From positions 1 through 49,695 of the forward strand of contig CAUGSS010000020.1 in NCBI GenBank assembly GCA_959602365.1: DNA of 49,695 nt. The letters are read 5' to 3'. Shown here piece after piece: positions 22,933 to 35,596 of the stretch. This stretch comes from an uncultured Eubacteriales bacterium. GTDB taxonomy: Bacteria > Bacillota > Clostridia > Oscillospirales > Oscillospiraceae. Position 1 is the first letter of the stretch. Each line of letters starts with the position of its first letter. The notes below the pieces were generated by a model. The model made no database searches and was not told the origin of the DNA. It worked only from the letters and a program-made list of their open reading frames with translations. Made by a program: the position numbers and the translations under genes.

Positions 22933-23787
22933 TTACTTCCTTTCCATTTCTGTCAGCTCATCTGCCGCGCACTCCGCGGCGATCAAGCCCTCCCCCACCG
23001 CTTTTGCGATCTGGAGGGGCTTTCCGGTACAGTCCCCGGCGGCGAACACGCCGGGCAGGTTGGTGCGCATCTGCCGGTCCACCCGGATGGCCCCGTCCTG
23101 GGTCTCCAGATCCGGGAAGAGCTCCGTGGGCACCACCGTCTCCCGCAGGATAAACACGCAGTCACAGGGAATTCTGCCCCCGTCCGCCGACAGGGCGGTG
23201 ACCGCCCCCTCCCCCAGGATCTCCAGCCGGCCGGCGCGGACAAAGGGGATATGCGCCTCCAGCCCCTCTGGGGCCTGGGGCGAGACATAGGTAACCTGAC
23301 AGCCCAGCGCGGCCAGGTAATTGGCCTCCAGCGGCGCATCCTTGCTCCGGCCCACCACCGCCACCGGCCGGTTCCGGTAGAGCATGCCGTCACAGGTGGC
23401 ACAGTAGCTGACGCCCCGGCCCAGGAACTCCTGCTCGCCGGGATATTTGGCCCCTCTGGCCACGCCGGAGGCCAGGATGAGCCGCCTGCCCTCATAGACT
23501 TCACTGCCTACGGTGAGGAAGAACTGCTCTCCCAGGGCCATGGCGCTGATGACCCGGCCGGTGACAAAATCCGCCCCCATCTTCCGGGCGTGCTCCTCAA
23601 AGGCGGAGAGCATCTCCACCCCGTTCATCCCGGGCATGCCCAGATAGTTGTCAATCCGCTCCGCCCGGGACAGCGGGTTTTGCCCGGAGGGATTGGAGAT
23701 CACCAGCGCGGAGCGGTTTTTCTGCCGCGCCGCCACCGCGGCAGACAGGCCGGCGGGCCCGGCACCCAAGATCAAAATGTCATGCAT
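22933..23787 (-). CDS. Thioredoxin reductase-like flavoprotein without a normal NADPH site
   Basis: A 284-residue flavoprotein, a little shorter than the usual 310-320 of TrxB. It has the FAD site GAGPAG (8-13), the redox pair CATC (129-132) and the FAD-binding GD of AAGDC (251-252). The second Rossmann motif, normally GGGNSA, reads VVGRSKDAP (145-152), and the downstream HRRxxxR that grips the NADPH phosphate is replaced by YVSPQAP. This is the pattern of pyridine-nucleotide-independent enzymes such as the ferredoxin-dependent flavin thioredoxin reductases of clostridia. Use of ferredoxin is an inference. RBS AAGGAGG; promoter at 23808-23835. Confidence 0.88.
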   Translation of the reverse strand: MHDILILGAGPAGLSAAVAARQKNRSALVISNPSGQNPLSRAERIDNYLGMPGMNGVEMLSAFEEHARKMGADFVTGRVISAMALGEQFFLTVGSEVYEGRRLILASGVARGAKYPGEQEFLGRGVSYCATCDGMLYRNRPVAVVGRSKDAPLEANYLAALGCQVTYVSPQAPEGLEAHIPFVRAGRLEILGEGAVTALSADGGRIPCDCVFILRETVVPTELFPDLETQDGAIRVDRQMRTNLPGVFAAGDCTGKPLQIAKAVGEGLIAAECAADELTEMERK

Positions 23788-23807
23788 AAGCTCGCCTCCT
23801 TCCTCCC

Positions 23808-23835
23808 ATTATACTCAAGATGGGCCAAAACACAA
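23808..23835 (-). promoter_or_regulatory. Promoter of the trxB-trxA operon
   Basis: Minus-strand TTGTGT (23830-23835), 16 bases, TATAAT (23808-23813), divergent from the glnS promoter 21 bases away. Confidence 0.72.
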
Positions 23836-23856
23836 GAAATATCCGCCTTCACACCG

Positions 23857-23884
23857 TTGATTTTTCTTCTGTTTTCGGTATAAT
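23857..23884 (+). promoter_or_regulatory. Promoter of glnS
   Basis: TTGATT (23857-23862), 16 bases, TATAAT (23879-23884). About 90 bases of leader without a T-box motif separate it from the start codon. Confidence 0.75.
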
Positions 23885-23980
23885 GTATCATATGCTTTCT
23901 GCGGCCAATTCCACGGCGTGCGCCCAGCGGCGGCACGGCCGGCGGCGGAGAGCGATTTCCGAGAGACAGGAGTGAGCAGC

Positions 23981-25675
<1,695 letters not shown>

Positions 25676-25700
25676 CGCCGCCCTTCCCTGGAAAAGCTAC

Positions 25701-25745
25701 AAAATCCCCTGCCCTGGGCTCAATCGCCGGGGGCAGGGGATTTTT
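25701..25745. terminator. Bidirectional terminator between glnS and the membrane protein gene
   Basis: A 14-base-pair stem (25701-25714 with 25731-25744) bounded by AAAA on the left and TTTTT on the right, so it works on both strands. Confidence 0.87.
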
Positions 25746-25750
25746 GACTG

Positions 25751-27043
25751 TCAGGACAGCCGCATATTGGGCCAGATCACCTCCAGCATCTGGTCCGGAT
25801 AGTTCTGGTCCAGGAACTGCTGGATGACGTTATAGGCCACAGGGTCGGTGGCGCGCTGGACATAGCGCAGCATGGCCGCCACACTGACCGCCGCGTCCAA
25901 AAACAGCAGCACCACCAGAATCCAGGTGAGGATGGTGCCCGCCACCGGAGGAATCTTCTCTATGAGGGTGCTGATCCGGGGATAGAGGATCTTGATCCAG
26001 AACACCGCCAGCAGCCCCCAGAACACGCAGAACAGCAGATTGGTCCGGCCGCCGAAGTTGAAGGGCATATCGCTGTAATCCCAAAAGGTGGTGCCGAAAA
26101 AGGCCTCAGTGAATACGCTGCACAGGTATTCATAGACGCCGCCGATCAGGAATCCGGCCAAAAAGACATACCGGTCCGCCTTGTCCGCCAGCTTTTGGAG
26201 CACCACGGTCAGCACCACCGCTCCAATGCCCCAGACCACGCTGAAGGGACCGTAAATCAGGCTGGAGCGGCTCATCCAGACCCCTGCGGAAAAGCGGCAG
26301 AACACAGTCTCAATCAAATCGCCCAGAATGGAGCAGATGAAAAAGACCCAGATCAATTTGGTGACACACACGCCCCGGGCAAAGACCCGCCGCTCCCCCT
26401 CGGATTCCATCCGGTCCAGATTGGGATAGGCCCGGCTGAGCCGCCGCCACACCCACTGATAGAGCACCAGCCCCAGGCTGCGTTTTCCCTTTTGCCTGCT
26501 GGCCTGGTACTTCTCCAGCTCCGCCGGCGTCTTCCGCCGCCGCAGGGCCACCAGAATGAGCACGAAGTCCACCGCCAGCAGGCCGCCGAACACGGCACAC
26601 AGGACGGTCACCAGCAGGCTGGGCAGCAGATTGACCAGGGTGAAGAGCACCGGGTGGAGCAGCAGATAGGCGGCATAAAAGGCCGCGGCCTGGAGCAGAG
26701 ACAGCAGCACCCATTTCCGGCTGCCGGCAAACAGGGCGTTCTCCTGGTACTTCCACAGCTCCGTGCGGCTCAGGCGCTTTGCCAGTCCCCCGGAGAGGAA
26801 GGTCACCACCGAGGACACAATCAGCGTCACAACATATTGGCTCAGATAGTGGCTGCCCATGGTGGGCAGCACCAGGATCAGAATATCCATGGCCACGCCG
26901 TAGGACAGGCAGAAGGGCAGGCTGAAAAACCCACGGTTGCTCAGCTGCCGGTTCCGGATGGAGACGATCACCACCTCCACCACCCACCCCAGGAAGGAGT
27001 AGATCAACAGGTAGCAGAGCAGGTCAAGATAAGTATAGTTCAT
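25751..27043 (-). CDS. Polytopic membrane protein, two CmpB-type (PF06541) halves
   Basis: A 430-residue membrane protein with about ten hydrophobic segments. It consists of two related halves: LLIYSFLGWVVEVV with RGFFSLPFCLSYG near the N-terminus, and ILGDLIETVFCRF with SLIYGPFSVVWGIG near residue 250. These match the putative ABC-transporter type IV family (PF06541), usually found as single-domain proteins. The function is unknown and no ATPase is adjacent. The start at 27043 is supported by GGGAGAA. It stands alone, facing glnS. Confidence 0.78.
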   Translation of the reverse strand: MNYTYLDLLCYLLIYSFLGWVVEVVIVSIRNRQLSNRGFFSLPFCLSYGVAMDILILVLPTMGSHYLSQYVVTLIVSSVVTFLSGGLAKRLSRTELWKYQENALFAGSRKWVLLSLLQAAAFYAAYLLLHPVLFTLVNLLPSLLVTVLCAVFGGLLAVDFVLILVALRRRKTPAELEKYQASRQKGKRSLGLVLYQWVWRRLSRAYPNLDRMESEGERRVFARGVCVTKLIWVFFICSILGDLIETVFCRFSAGVWMSRSSLIYGPFSVVWGIGAVVLTVVLQKLADKADRYVFLAGFLIGGVYEYLCSVFTEAFFGTTFWDYSDMPFNFGGRTNLLFCVFWGLLAVFWIKILYPRISTLIEKIPPVAGTILTWILVVLLFLDAAVSVAAMLRYVQRATDPVAYNVIQQFLDQNYPDQMLEVIWPNMRLS

Positions 27044-27157
27044 TTTCTTTTCTCCCGAGCAGAATGAATGGATACCCCGATAGTGTACCACAGCCGCCGG
27101 GACAAGAAAAGCCCTTTCTCGCCCGGCCGGCAGCGCTCTGCCCGGGCAGAACAGATA

Positions 27158-27412
27158 TCACAGCAGATCCTGCACCACATCCCACAGGGTGACCGGCGTG
27201 ACCAGATTGCGCGCCAGCAGATCCAGCACCTCCTCCGCCCGCTCCCGGCGGGTGGTCAGATCCCGGACCGAGGCGTGGTCTCCCCCCCGGTCCAGCACCG
27301 CCACGCCATAGCGGCAGGGCTGACCCGGCTCCTCCAGCAGGTAGTAATCCAGCCGGTGCGCGCGCCCTTTCAGGTCGACATAATCTTTCTCCGCATATCT
27401 GACTTGCTTCAC
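27158..27412 (-). CDS. DUF6514 family protein
   Basis: An 84-residue protein resembling DUF6514: a tyrosine-rich start (DYYLLEE), RYGVAVL in the middle and a C-terminal VTPVTLWDVVQDLL. Function unknown. A GTG at 27412 is chosen because GGAGGG lies 6 bases upstream; the longer frame to 27523 runs across the -10 box of the promoter. It is a single gene. Confidence 0.68.
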   Translation of the reverse strand: MKQVRYAEKDYVDLKGRAHRLDYYLLEEPGQPCRYGVAVLDRGGDHASVRDLTTRRERAEEVLDLLARNLVTPVTLWDVVQDLL

Positions 27413-27445
27413 CAGAATCCCTCCAAAATTGCTCTCTCGAGAGGG

Positions 27446-27473
27446 ATTATACCGTTTTTCCGACACATTGCCA
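27446..27473 (-). promoter_or_regulatory. Promoter of the DUF6514 gene
   Basis: Minus-strand TATAAT (27446-27451) with a weak TGGCAA (27468-27473) 16 bases upstream. A palindrome CTCTCGAGAG (27434-27443) follows the -10 box and could be an operator. Confidence 0.5.
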
Positions 27474-27575
27474 GCATAAACGTTCGCAGTTTTTCGACCC
27501 TTCGGCATGGAAAAATTTCGCATCAGCGCTCTTTTTTTCCTTTTTTCCCGGAGTGTGTCGAAGATTTTTCAGCAC

Positions 27576-27615
27576 AACGCCCCGGCGGGACCCGTATGGC
27601 TCCCGCCGGGGCGTT
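27576..27615. terminator. Perfect 15-base-pair hairpin after rnmV
   Basis: 27576-27590 pairs without mismatch with 27601-27615, leaving a 10-base loop. It follows the rnmV stop codon by 11 bases. Neither side has a T tract, so it may protect the 3' end or act as a weak terminator. Confidence 0.55.
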
Positions 27616-27626
27616 CCATCCCGCGG

Positions 27627-28226
27627 TCAAAGCCGGTCCATCAATTCCCGGTATTCCTCCCAGGAGAGCAGGCTGTCCAGCACCTGGGGCAGCGCCTTGG
27701 CGCTCAGGTGCTCGGGCAGATCCAGCCGGCGCAGCAGTTCCCGGCGGCGGGCGGCGCTGTCGGGGCGGCCGGACAGGCCGTCCTGGTAGAGGTCCAGCCG
27801 GGTGATGTGCCGCCGCTGCTGTTCCGGCGCCTCCTCCCCCAGAATGGTGGCCCCGGCGGCGCGCAGACAGCGCTCCAGCACCTCGGGGCGCATCCCCTCC
27901 ACCCCCAGCTTCCCCTCCCGCCCCGGGGTGCGCTTGCGGCGCTCCTTCCCCATCAGGTCGGGGATATAGGCGTGCTTCACCTGCTCCGGGGGCAGAATGC
28001 CCTTCAAATGATTCCGAATGACAAAGCCGGCCCCGTCGCTGTCGGTGAGGATGATCAGCCCCCGGCCGGCGGCCAGCCGCCGCAGCAGGGCCGCCTTCTC
28101 CTTGTCCTTAAAGATGCCGAAACCCTGGGTGGGAATGATGAGGGTGTCCACCAACTGGGACAGGGTGTTCTGGTCATAGCGGCCCTCCACCACAATGGCC
28201 TCCCGAATTTTCAGCTTTCCCATCAT
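27627..28226 (-). CDS. rnmV: Ribonuclease M5
   Basis: A 199-residue TOPRIM-domain nuclease. The TOPRIM glutamate lies in VVEGRYD (about residues 12-18) and the DxD pair in LTDSDGAG (about 60-67), with LMGKERRKRTPGREGKLGVEGM downstream as in RNase M5. The enzyme matures 5S rRNA precursor in Bacillota. It starts 4 bases after the holA stop codon, so it is the third gene of comEC-holA-rnmV. Confidence 0.88.
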   Translation of the reverse strand: MMGKLKIREAIVVEGRYDQNTLSQLVDTLIIPTQGFGIFKDKEKAALLRRLAAGRGLIILTDSDGAGFVIRNHLKGILPPEQVKHAYIPDLMGKERRKRTPGREGKLGVEGMRPEVLERCLRAAGATILGEEAPEQQRRHITRLDLYQDGLSGRPDSAARRRELLRRLDLPEHLSAKALPQVLDSLLSWEEYRELMDRL

Positions 28227-28230
28227 CCCA

Positions 28231-29262
28231 TCATCCGTTGGCCAGCCGGAGCAGCAGCTCGGTGAGCACTTCCTTTTTGTCCCGGCCGGTGCTCTTCATG
28301 GCCAGGTCGGCCTCGGCGGCCTGTTCCACCGCCCTCCGGCACCAGTCCAGGGAACAATTCCGGGCGCAGCGCATCAGCTTGCCCGCCTGCCACTCACTCT
28401 TCATATTCCAAATCTCCATCAGCGCCGGAGTCCCCTTTCCGGACTCCAGCGCCAGCCGGGCACTGTAGAGCTGGCGCAGATTCCGGCCCAGAATGGCCAG
28501 AATGCCGATGGGCTCTTCACTGAGGGCGTAGAGCTCTGAGAGCAGCTCCAGGGCCCGCTCAAAGTTCCGCCCCCCCACCGCGTCGGCCAGATCAAAGACC
28601 CGGGCCTCCAGCACCGGATCGGCCACCGCGTCAATGTCCTCCCGGGTGATCTTCGCCCCCTTGGCGTAGCTGGCGATCTTTGCGATCTCCTGGGCAAGGC
28701 CGGTCATCAGCCCGCCGCACAGGAAGATCAGATACTCCCCCTCCCGGTCGTCGATATCCTTGTCCAGCGCCCGGAAGCGGCGCCGGATCCAGTCCAGCAG
28801 GTCTCCCCGCTCCGCCGGGACAAACTCCACGATGCGCCCGGTCTTTTTCACCAGGTCCTGAAACTTGCCCCGGCCAATCTTATAATCCAGCGTGTCATAG
28901 ACGAACACCAGACAGAGGTAGTCCGGCAGATCGGCAAAGGCCTGGGCGAGCAGCTTTTTCTTGGCCTCGGCACAGCCGAAGAGGTCAAAATCGGTGACCT
29001 GGATCAGGGTGTGCTCACCCATCATGGGCAGGTTGTCCACCGCGTCCACCAGCTCCCCCACGTCCAGGTCTTTGCCGGTAAAGCGGCGGAAGTTGAACTC
29101 CTCCGTCCCCTCGGGCACCAGCAGCCGGCGCAGGGCGTTCAAACTCTCCTCCATCAGGTATTTCTCCGGGCCATGAAACACATAGAGCCTGCCCGGCGTC
29201 CCCGCCTTCAGTTCCCGGCGGAGCTGCAGATAGGCGCTGTTATCGGTCTTTTTTCCTGCCAT
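28231..29262 (-). CDS. holA: DNA polymerase III subunit delta
   Basis: A 343-residue clamp-loader subunit of usual size. The N-terminal AAA+-like domain starts around YVFHGPEKYLMEESL (28-42), and the collar domain covers the last 120 residues. HolA opens the beta clamp for loading onto primed DNA. It sits 15 bases downstream of comEC, an arrangement conserved in Bacillota, and is followed at 4 bases by rnmV. Confidence 0.9.
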   Translation of the reverse strand: MAGKKTDNSAYLQLRRELKAGTPGRLYVFHGPEKYLMEESLNALRRLLVPEGTEEFNFRRFTGKDLDVGELVDAVDNLPMMGEHTLIQVTDFDLFGCAEAKKKLLAQAFADLPDYLCLVFVYDTLDYKIGRGKFQDLVKKTGRIVEFVPAERGDLLDWIRRRFRALDKDIDDREGEYLIFLCGGLMTGLAQEIAKIASYAKGAKITREDIDAVADPVLEARVFDLADAVGGRNFERALELLSELYALSEEPIGILAILGRNLRQLYSARLALESGKGTPALMEIWNMKSEWQAGKLMRCARNCSLDWCRRAVEQAAEADLAMKSTGRDKKEVLTELLLRLANG

Positions 29263-29277
29263 AGCTTCTAAATCCTT

Positions 29278-31557
29278 TCATTGATAGCGAACGGTCACCG
29301 TCCCGTTCCGGTCGGTGCGGTAGATGTCACAGCGGTAGTCCGCCAGCCGCCCCAGCACCTCCTCCGAGGGCATGGCATAGGCGTTGTCCCCCACCGAGAT
29401 CACCGCAGTCTCCGGGGACAGGGCGGCCAGCAGCCGGGCGCCGGTGGAAGTTGCGCTGCCGTGGTGGCCTGCCACCAGCAGATCCAGGTCAGGCAGCTTC
29501 TCCCGCTGCAGCAGAAGCTCCTCCTGCTCCTGCTCCAAATCGCCGGTGACCAGAACTGCGCGCTCCTCCCAGGTGCACAGAGCGGCCAGGCCGGAGGCGT
29601 TGTCCTCCCCCTGGGACACCGGCGGGCAGACGGTGAGGACGGCCTCCCCGAAGCCCACGGTCAGGGTCCGGTCGGAGATCCAGCGCAGCCCGCAGCCCCG
29701 GGACCGGGCCAGCGCGGCCAGGTCATCCCGGGTTCCGGTGCCGTCGGCCACGTCGGGCAGCACCAGGGTGTCCACCTCCACCCGCGCCAGCAGTTCCTCC
29801 ACCCCGTCCACATGGTCGGAATCGTAGTGGGTCAGCACCAATACAGACAGCGACCCGGCCCCGCCGGACTGGAGATAGTCTGCCAGCACGTCCCCGGCCT
29901 GATACCCGCCGCAGTCCACCGCCACATAGGCGCCGTTGGAACTGAACACCGTGCAGGCCCCCTGACCCACATCCAGCACCGAGACGCACAGCCCCGGCCC
30001 GGACAGAGTGGCCATGCGCAGCGTCAGGGCCAGGGCCAGCAGGCCGACCGTGGAGCAGACCGGCAGGATGGGGCGCCGGCGCAGGCCGGGCAGGGCAATC
30101 ACCAGCGCCACCATGGCCATCAGGAAGGCCAGCCAGACCCGGAGATAGAGGTTGTCCAGGCTGACCGCAGCGAAGTTCAGGCCGCCCAGGGCCTCGGCCA
30201 CTGCCGTCAGCCACTCCAGCAGCCATCCCACCACCCGGCACAGCAGCTCCCCCAGGGGCGGGCAGAGCGGGGTCAGGACGCAGCTCACCAATCCCAGCCC
30301 GAAGGCCAGCTCCCCGGCCCAGACGCCGCAGAGGTTGGCCAGCGGCCCCACCAGGGAGACGCTGCCAAAATACCAGGCGGTGAGGGGCAGGGTGAATACC
30401 GAGGCACAGCAGGAGGCGGACAGGCCCGCCGCCGCCCAGCGCCAAAGGCGCTGCAGCAGCCGCGCTCCCAGACGCCCTTTCCCCCTGGAGGCACGCTTCA
30501 GCGGTTTGGTCATCCAATCATACATCTTTCCCCCGAAACAGGCAAGCCCCGCCACCGACGCGAAGGAGAGCTGGAGTCCCACCCCCAGCACCGCGTAGGG
30601 ATTGGGCAGCAGCAGCACCAGCAGGGCAAAGCTCAGGGAGGTGACAGGGTCGGTCTCCCGTCCGAAGAGCGGGGCCATCAGCAGCAGCGCCCCCATGACC
30701 ACTGAGCGCCAGACCGGGCTCTCGCCCCCGGTCATCAGGGCAAAGCAGACCATCAGCGGGATGGCCAGAAAGATCCGCCTGCGCCGCTGCCCCGGCAGCA
30801 GATAGATCATGCCGGAGAGGAAGGCCACATGGAGACCGGACACCGAGAGCAGATGCACCAGGCCGGAGCGGCGGAAGCTGGTATAGAGCCCGTCGCTCAG
30901 ACCGCTCTCGTCCCCCACAATCAGCCCCTGGAGCAGGGCGGCCTGCTGGCCGTCGTAGAGAGAGGAGATCAGGCCCTTGAGCTGCTGCCCCAGCCAGGCG
31001 GGCAGATAGCGCGCCGGCACCGAGGGGACAGAATAGACGGAGGCAATCTCCACATCTGCCTGGAGAAAGACATCCCCGGCCGCCAGCCGCCGCCCTGTTC
31101 CCTCCGGCTCCTCCAGCACGGCGGTGAATTCCGCCGTCCCGGTCAGCTGATCGCCGGGCTTGAGGCCGCGATACCAATCCTCCAAATAGACCTGAACCCT
31201 GCGGCCCTGGGCGGCGCCGCTCTCTACCTGCAGCAGCACCGAGACGCCGTAGTCGGTTTGGCTGGGATAGGCGGCCACCTGGGCGGTAAATCCGGAGGTC
31301 TGGCCGTCCAGGGCCCGCAGCGGCACAACCACCGCGGCCTGATGGAGGCCGAACCAGCAGCAGCCCAATCCGGCCCCCGCCGCTGCCAGGGCCAACAGCA
31401 CCCGGCCCCGCCGGACCGGCCGGGACAGCAGGGCAGGCAGCACGGCCAGCAGGACGAACAGTCCGCCCAGCGGCCAGACCAGCCAGCCCACCGGCAGCAG
31501 GCACCCCAGCAGCAGCGCGGAGCAGAAGGGCAGGGCAAACCAAGTCAGATAGCGCAT
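29278..31557 (-). CDS. comEC: DNA internalisation competence protein ComEC/Rec2
   Basis: A 759-residue membrane protein of usual length. It has an N-terminal soluble domain (about 60-190), a competence domain with many membrane helices (GLVHLLSVSGLHVAFLSG near 230) and a C-terminal metallo-beta-lactamase-like domain (VLDVGQGACTVF, LTHYDSDHVDG, VAGHHGS). The zinc ligands of the last domain are present. ComEC forms the channel for single-stranded DNA during natural transformation. No other competence gene is seen in the window. First gene of the comEC-holA-rnmV operon. Confidence 0.95.
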   Translation of the reverse strand: MRYLTWFALPFCSALLLGCLLPVGWLVWPLGGLFVLLAVLPALLSRPVRRGRVLLALAAAGAGLGCCWFGLHQAAVVVPLRALDGQTSGFTAQVAAYPSQTDYGVSVLLQVESGAAQGRRVQVYLEDWYRGLKPGDQLTGTAEFTAVLEEPEGTGRRLAAGDVFLQADVEIASVYSVPSVPARYLPAWLGQQLKGLISSLYDGQQAALLQGLIVGDESGLSDGLYTSFRRSGLVHLLSVSGLHVAFLSGMIYLLPGQRRRRIFLAIPLMVCFALMTGGESPVWRSVVMGALLLMAPLFGRETDPVTSLSFALLVLLLPNPYAVLGVGLQLSFASVAGLACFGGKMYDWMTKPLKRASRGKGRLGARLLQRLWRWAAAGLSASCCASVFTLPLTAWYFGSVSLVGPLANLCGVWAGELAFGLGLVSCVLTPLCPPLGELLCRVVGWLLEWLTAVAEALGGLNFAAVSLDNLYLRVWLAFLMAMVALVIALPGLRRRPILPVCSTVGLLALALTLRMATLSGPGLCVSVLDVGQGACTVFSSNGAYVAVDCGGYQAGDVLADYLQSGGAGSLSVLVLTHYDSDHVDGVEELLARVEVDTLVLPDVADGTGTRDDLAALARSRGCGLRWISDRTLTVGFGEAVLTVCPPVSQGEDNASGLAALCTWEERAVLVTGDLEQEQEELLLQREKLPDLDLLVAGHHGSATSTGARLLAALSPETAVISVGDNAYAMPSEEVLGRLADYRCDIYRTDRNGTVTVRYQ

Positions 31558-31604
31558 GCGGCCCCGCCCCCCTCACTCTATTTTCTGTTATGTATCATAC
31601 CATA

Positions 31605-31633
31605 AAAAGGCGGGGAAATCTTCCCCGCCTTTT
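31605..31633. terminator. Bidirectional terminator between hinT and comEC
   Basis: A 13-base-pair stem (31605-31617 with 31621-31633, loop ATC) with A-rich and T-rich ends. It stops hinT transcripts before comEC. Confidence 0.87.
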
Positions 31634-31667
31634 CAAAATATTCTGCTTTGCGCTGTCGATGCCGGCA

Positions 31668-32006
31668 TCAGCCCGGAGGCCAGGTCATGTCCCGGCCGGA
31701 GAGCACATGGAAGTGCAGGTGGTGGACGCTCTGGCCCGCCTGCTCCCCGCAGTTGGAGACCACCCGGAAGTCGGTGATGCCCATCTCTTTGGTCACCTTG
31801 GAGATCACCTCAAAGGCGTGGGCCACCACGCCGGAGTTTGCCGGGGTGATCTCCCCGCAGGAGGCGATGTGCGCCTTGGGGATGACCAGGAAGTGCACCG
31901 GGGCCTGGGGATCGATGTCGTGGAAGGCATAGACCTGCTCGTCCTCGTACACCTTGTTGGAGGGGATCTCCCCCGCCGCGATCTTGCAGAAGAGGCAGTC
32001 GCTCAT
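31668..32006 (-). CDS. hinT: HIT family protein (HinT-like nucleotide hydrolase)
   Basis: A 112-residue HIT protein. CLFCKIAAGEIPS opens the chain and HHLHFHVL near residue 95-102 is the catalytic histidine triad. HinT enzymes hydrolyse adenosine phosphoramidates, including lysyl-AMP. Downstream of alaS by 58 bases on the same strand, so likely read from the alaS promoter. RBS AAAGGAG. A terminator follows. Confidence 0.92.
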   Translation of the reverse strand: MSDCLFCKIAAGEIPSNKVYEDEQVYAFHDIDPQAPVHFLVIPKAHIASCGEITPANSGVVAHAFEVISKVTKEMGITDFRVVSNCGEQAGQSVHHLHFHVLSGRDMTWPPG

Positions 32007-32064
32007 GGTTTTCGCTCCTTTCCGTTTTCTAAATCATGACGGCCGTCAACACCGTCTCTCTGAA

Positions 32065-34740
<2,676 letters not shown>

Positions 34741-35044
34741 TGGAATTACCTCCAACTCAAAATGTGGTGGGACATGAAAAAAGTCTCCGCCCCTGTGGTT
34801 CAGGGGCGAAGACTGCTTCGCGGTACCACCCTGATTTGCCGCCCGCTCTTCTCTTCCGGCGGCATCTCGGTAACCCTTAACGCGGGTTTTCACCACGGCC
34901 CGGTCCTCCCGGGCGGCCCGGACGCCGGAAGGCGTCCCCCAGAGGGGCCGGACGCCGCGCTGTGCCGCGGGGCTCCCACCGTCCCCCGCTCGCTTGGTGC
35001 CGCTGCGGCGGCCTCTTCTCTGCTAAGGCCAAATTTTGATCAGC
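34741..35044 (-). ncRNA. T-box leader RNA of alaS
   Basis: Contains the consensus T-box AGGGTGGTACCGCG (34819-34832) followed by a terminator with a 14-base-pair stem region (about 34781-34814) and a T run on the minus strand. The upstream 200 bases are GC-rich with several predicted stems; the specifier (GCN expected) could not be placed with confidence. Uncharged tRNA-Ala should favour readthrough into alaS. Confidence 0.93.
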
Positions 35045-35050
35045 TCAATT

Positions 35051-35078
35051 ATTCTATCACGAAAACGGAAATTGTCAA
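35051..35078 (-). promoter_or_regulatory. Promoter of the alaS T-box transcript
   Basis: Minus-strand TTGACA (35073-35078), 16 bases, TAGAAT (35051-35056). Confidence 0.85.
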
Positions 35079-35120
35079 CGCCCGGAGGCGGTTTTTGCCG
35101 CCGCACCGGGCATTTAGCGA

Positions 35121-35291
35121 TTATCTGCCCGGCCAGAACAGCATCAGGCCGCAGAAGATAACGGTGCACACCCCCAGCACCAGCAGGATCTTCCCCAGCA
35201 GGCGGTAGCCCTGGGGCAGCTTTTTGTTCCAGAGGCAGAACAGCCCCAGGCCCAGCTCCAGCACAGCCAATAAAATCAGACGGATCAGCAT
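35121..35291 (-). CDS. Small two-helix membrane protein of unknown function
   Basis: A 56-residue protein easily missed for its length. It starts MLIRLILLAVLELGLGLFCLW, has a short basic loop (NKKLPQGYR) and a second hydrophobic helix (about 36-53), ending FWPGR. GGAGGAG lies 7 bases before the ATG. The start is 18 bases after the stop codon of the HTH gene, so they are probably cotranscribed. No family is recognised; the DNA shows the usual GC-rich third positions, supporting real coding. Confidence 0.7.
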   Translation of the reverse strand: MLIRLILLAVLELGLGLFCLWNKKLPQGYRLLGKILLVLGVCTVIFCGLMLFWPGR

Positions 35292-35309
35292 GGTTTCTCC
35301 TCCTCGCGC

Positions 35310-35558
35310 TCACTTGATCTCAGGTTCCAGTGTGTTGAACTCTTCCGTATCAAAAAACTCCGCCAGGGTGATCTCCAGCCCGTCGCAGATTTTCTTGATC
35401 GTCAGCAGGCGCGGGTCACTGCTCCTGCCGTACAGGATATTCTTGATACTGGAGGGCGGCAGTGCAGAAATGGCAGCCAATTTATTGATGGTAATATTGC
35501 GCTGGCCACAGAGCTGCAAGATTCGGTTTTTTGTAGCCGTATAGGTGTCCAAGGCCAA
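35310..35558 (-). CDS. XRE/Cro-type helix-turn-helix regulator
   Basis: An 82-residue protein that is almost wholly a Cro/C1-type HTH (ITINKLAAISALPPSSIKNILYGRSS, about residues 22-47). It lacks a ligand domain. The start is a TTG, either at 35558 or at 35552; AAGGAG lies 3 or 9 bases upstream, favouring 35552. Target genes are unknown. The small membrane protein follows 18 bases downstream. Its DNA is less GC-rich than its neighbours. Confidence 0.87.
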   Translation of the reverse strand: MALDTYTATKNRILQLCGQRNITINKLAAISALPPSSIKNILYGRSSDPRLLTIKKICDGLEITLAEFFDTEEFNTLEPEIK

Positions 35559-35596
35559 TCACTCCTTCTTACGTTATTTTAAAAAGAAGCGATTGA

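Noticed and set aside
22933..23787. AhpF-type reductase.
   Set aside because: The N-terminal double-thioredoxin domain of AhpF is absent and no ahpC is nearby; trxA is the neighbour.
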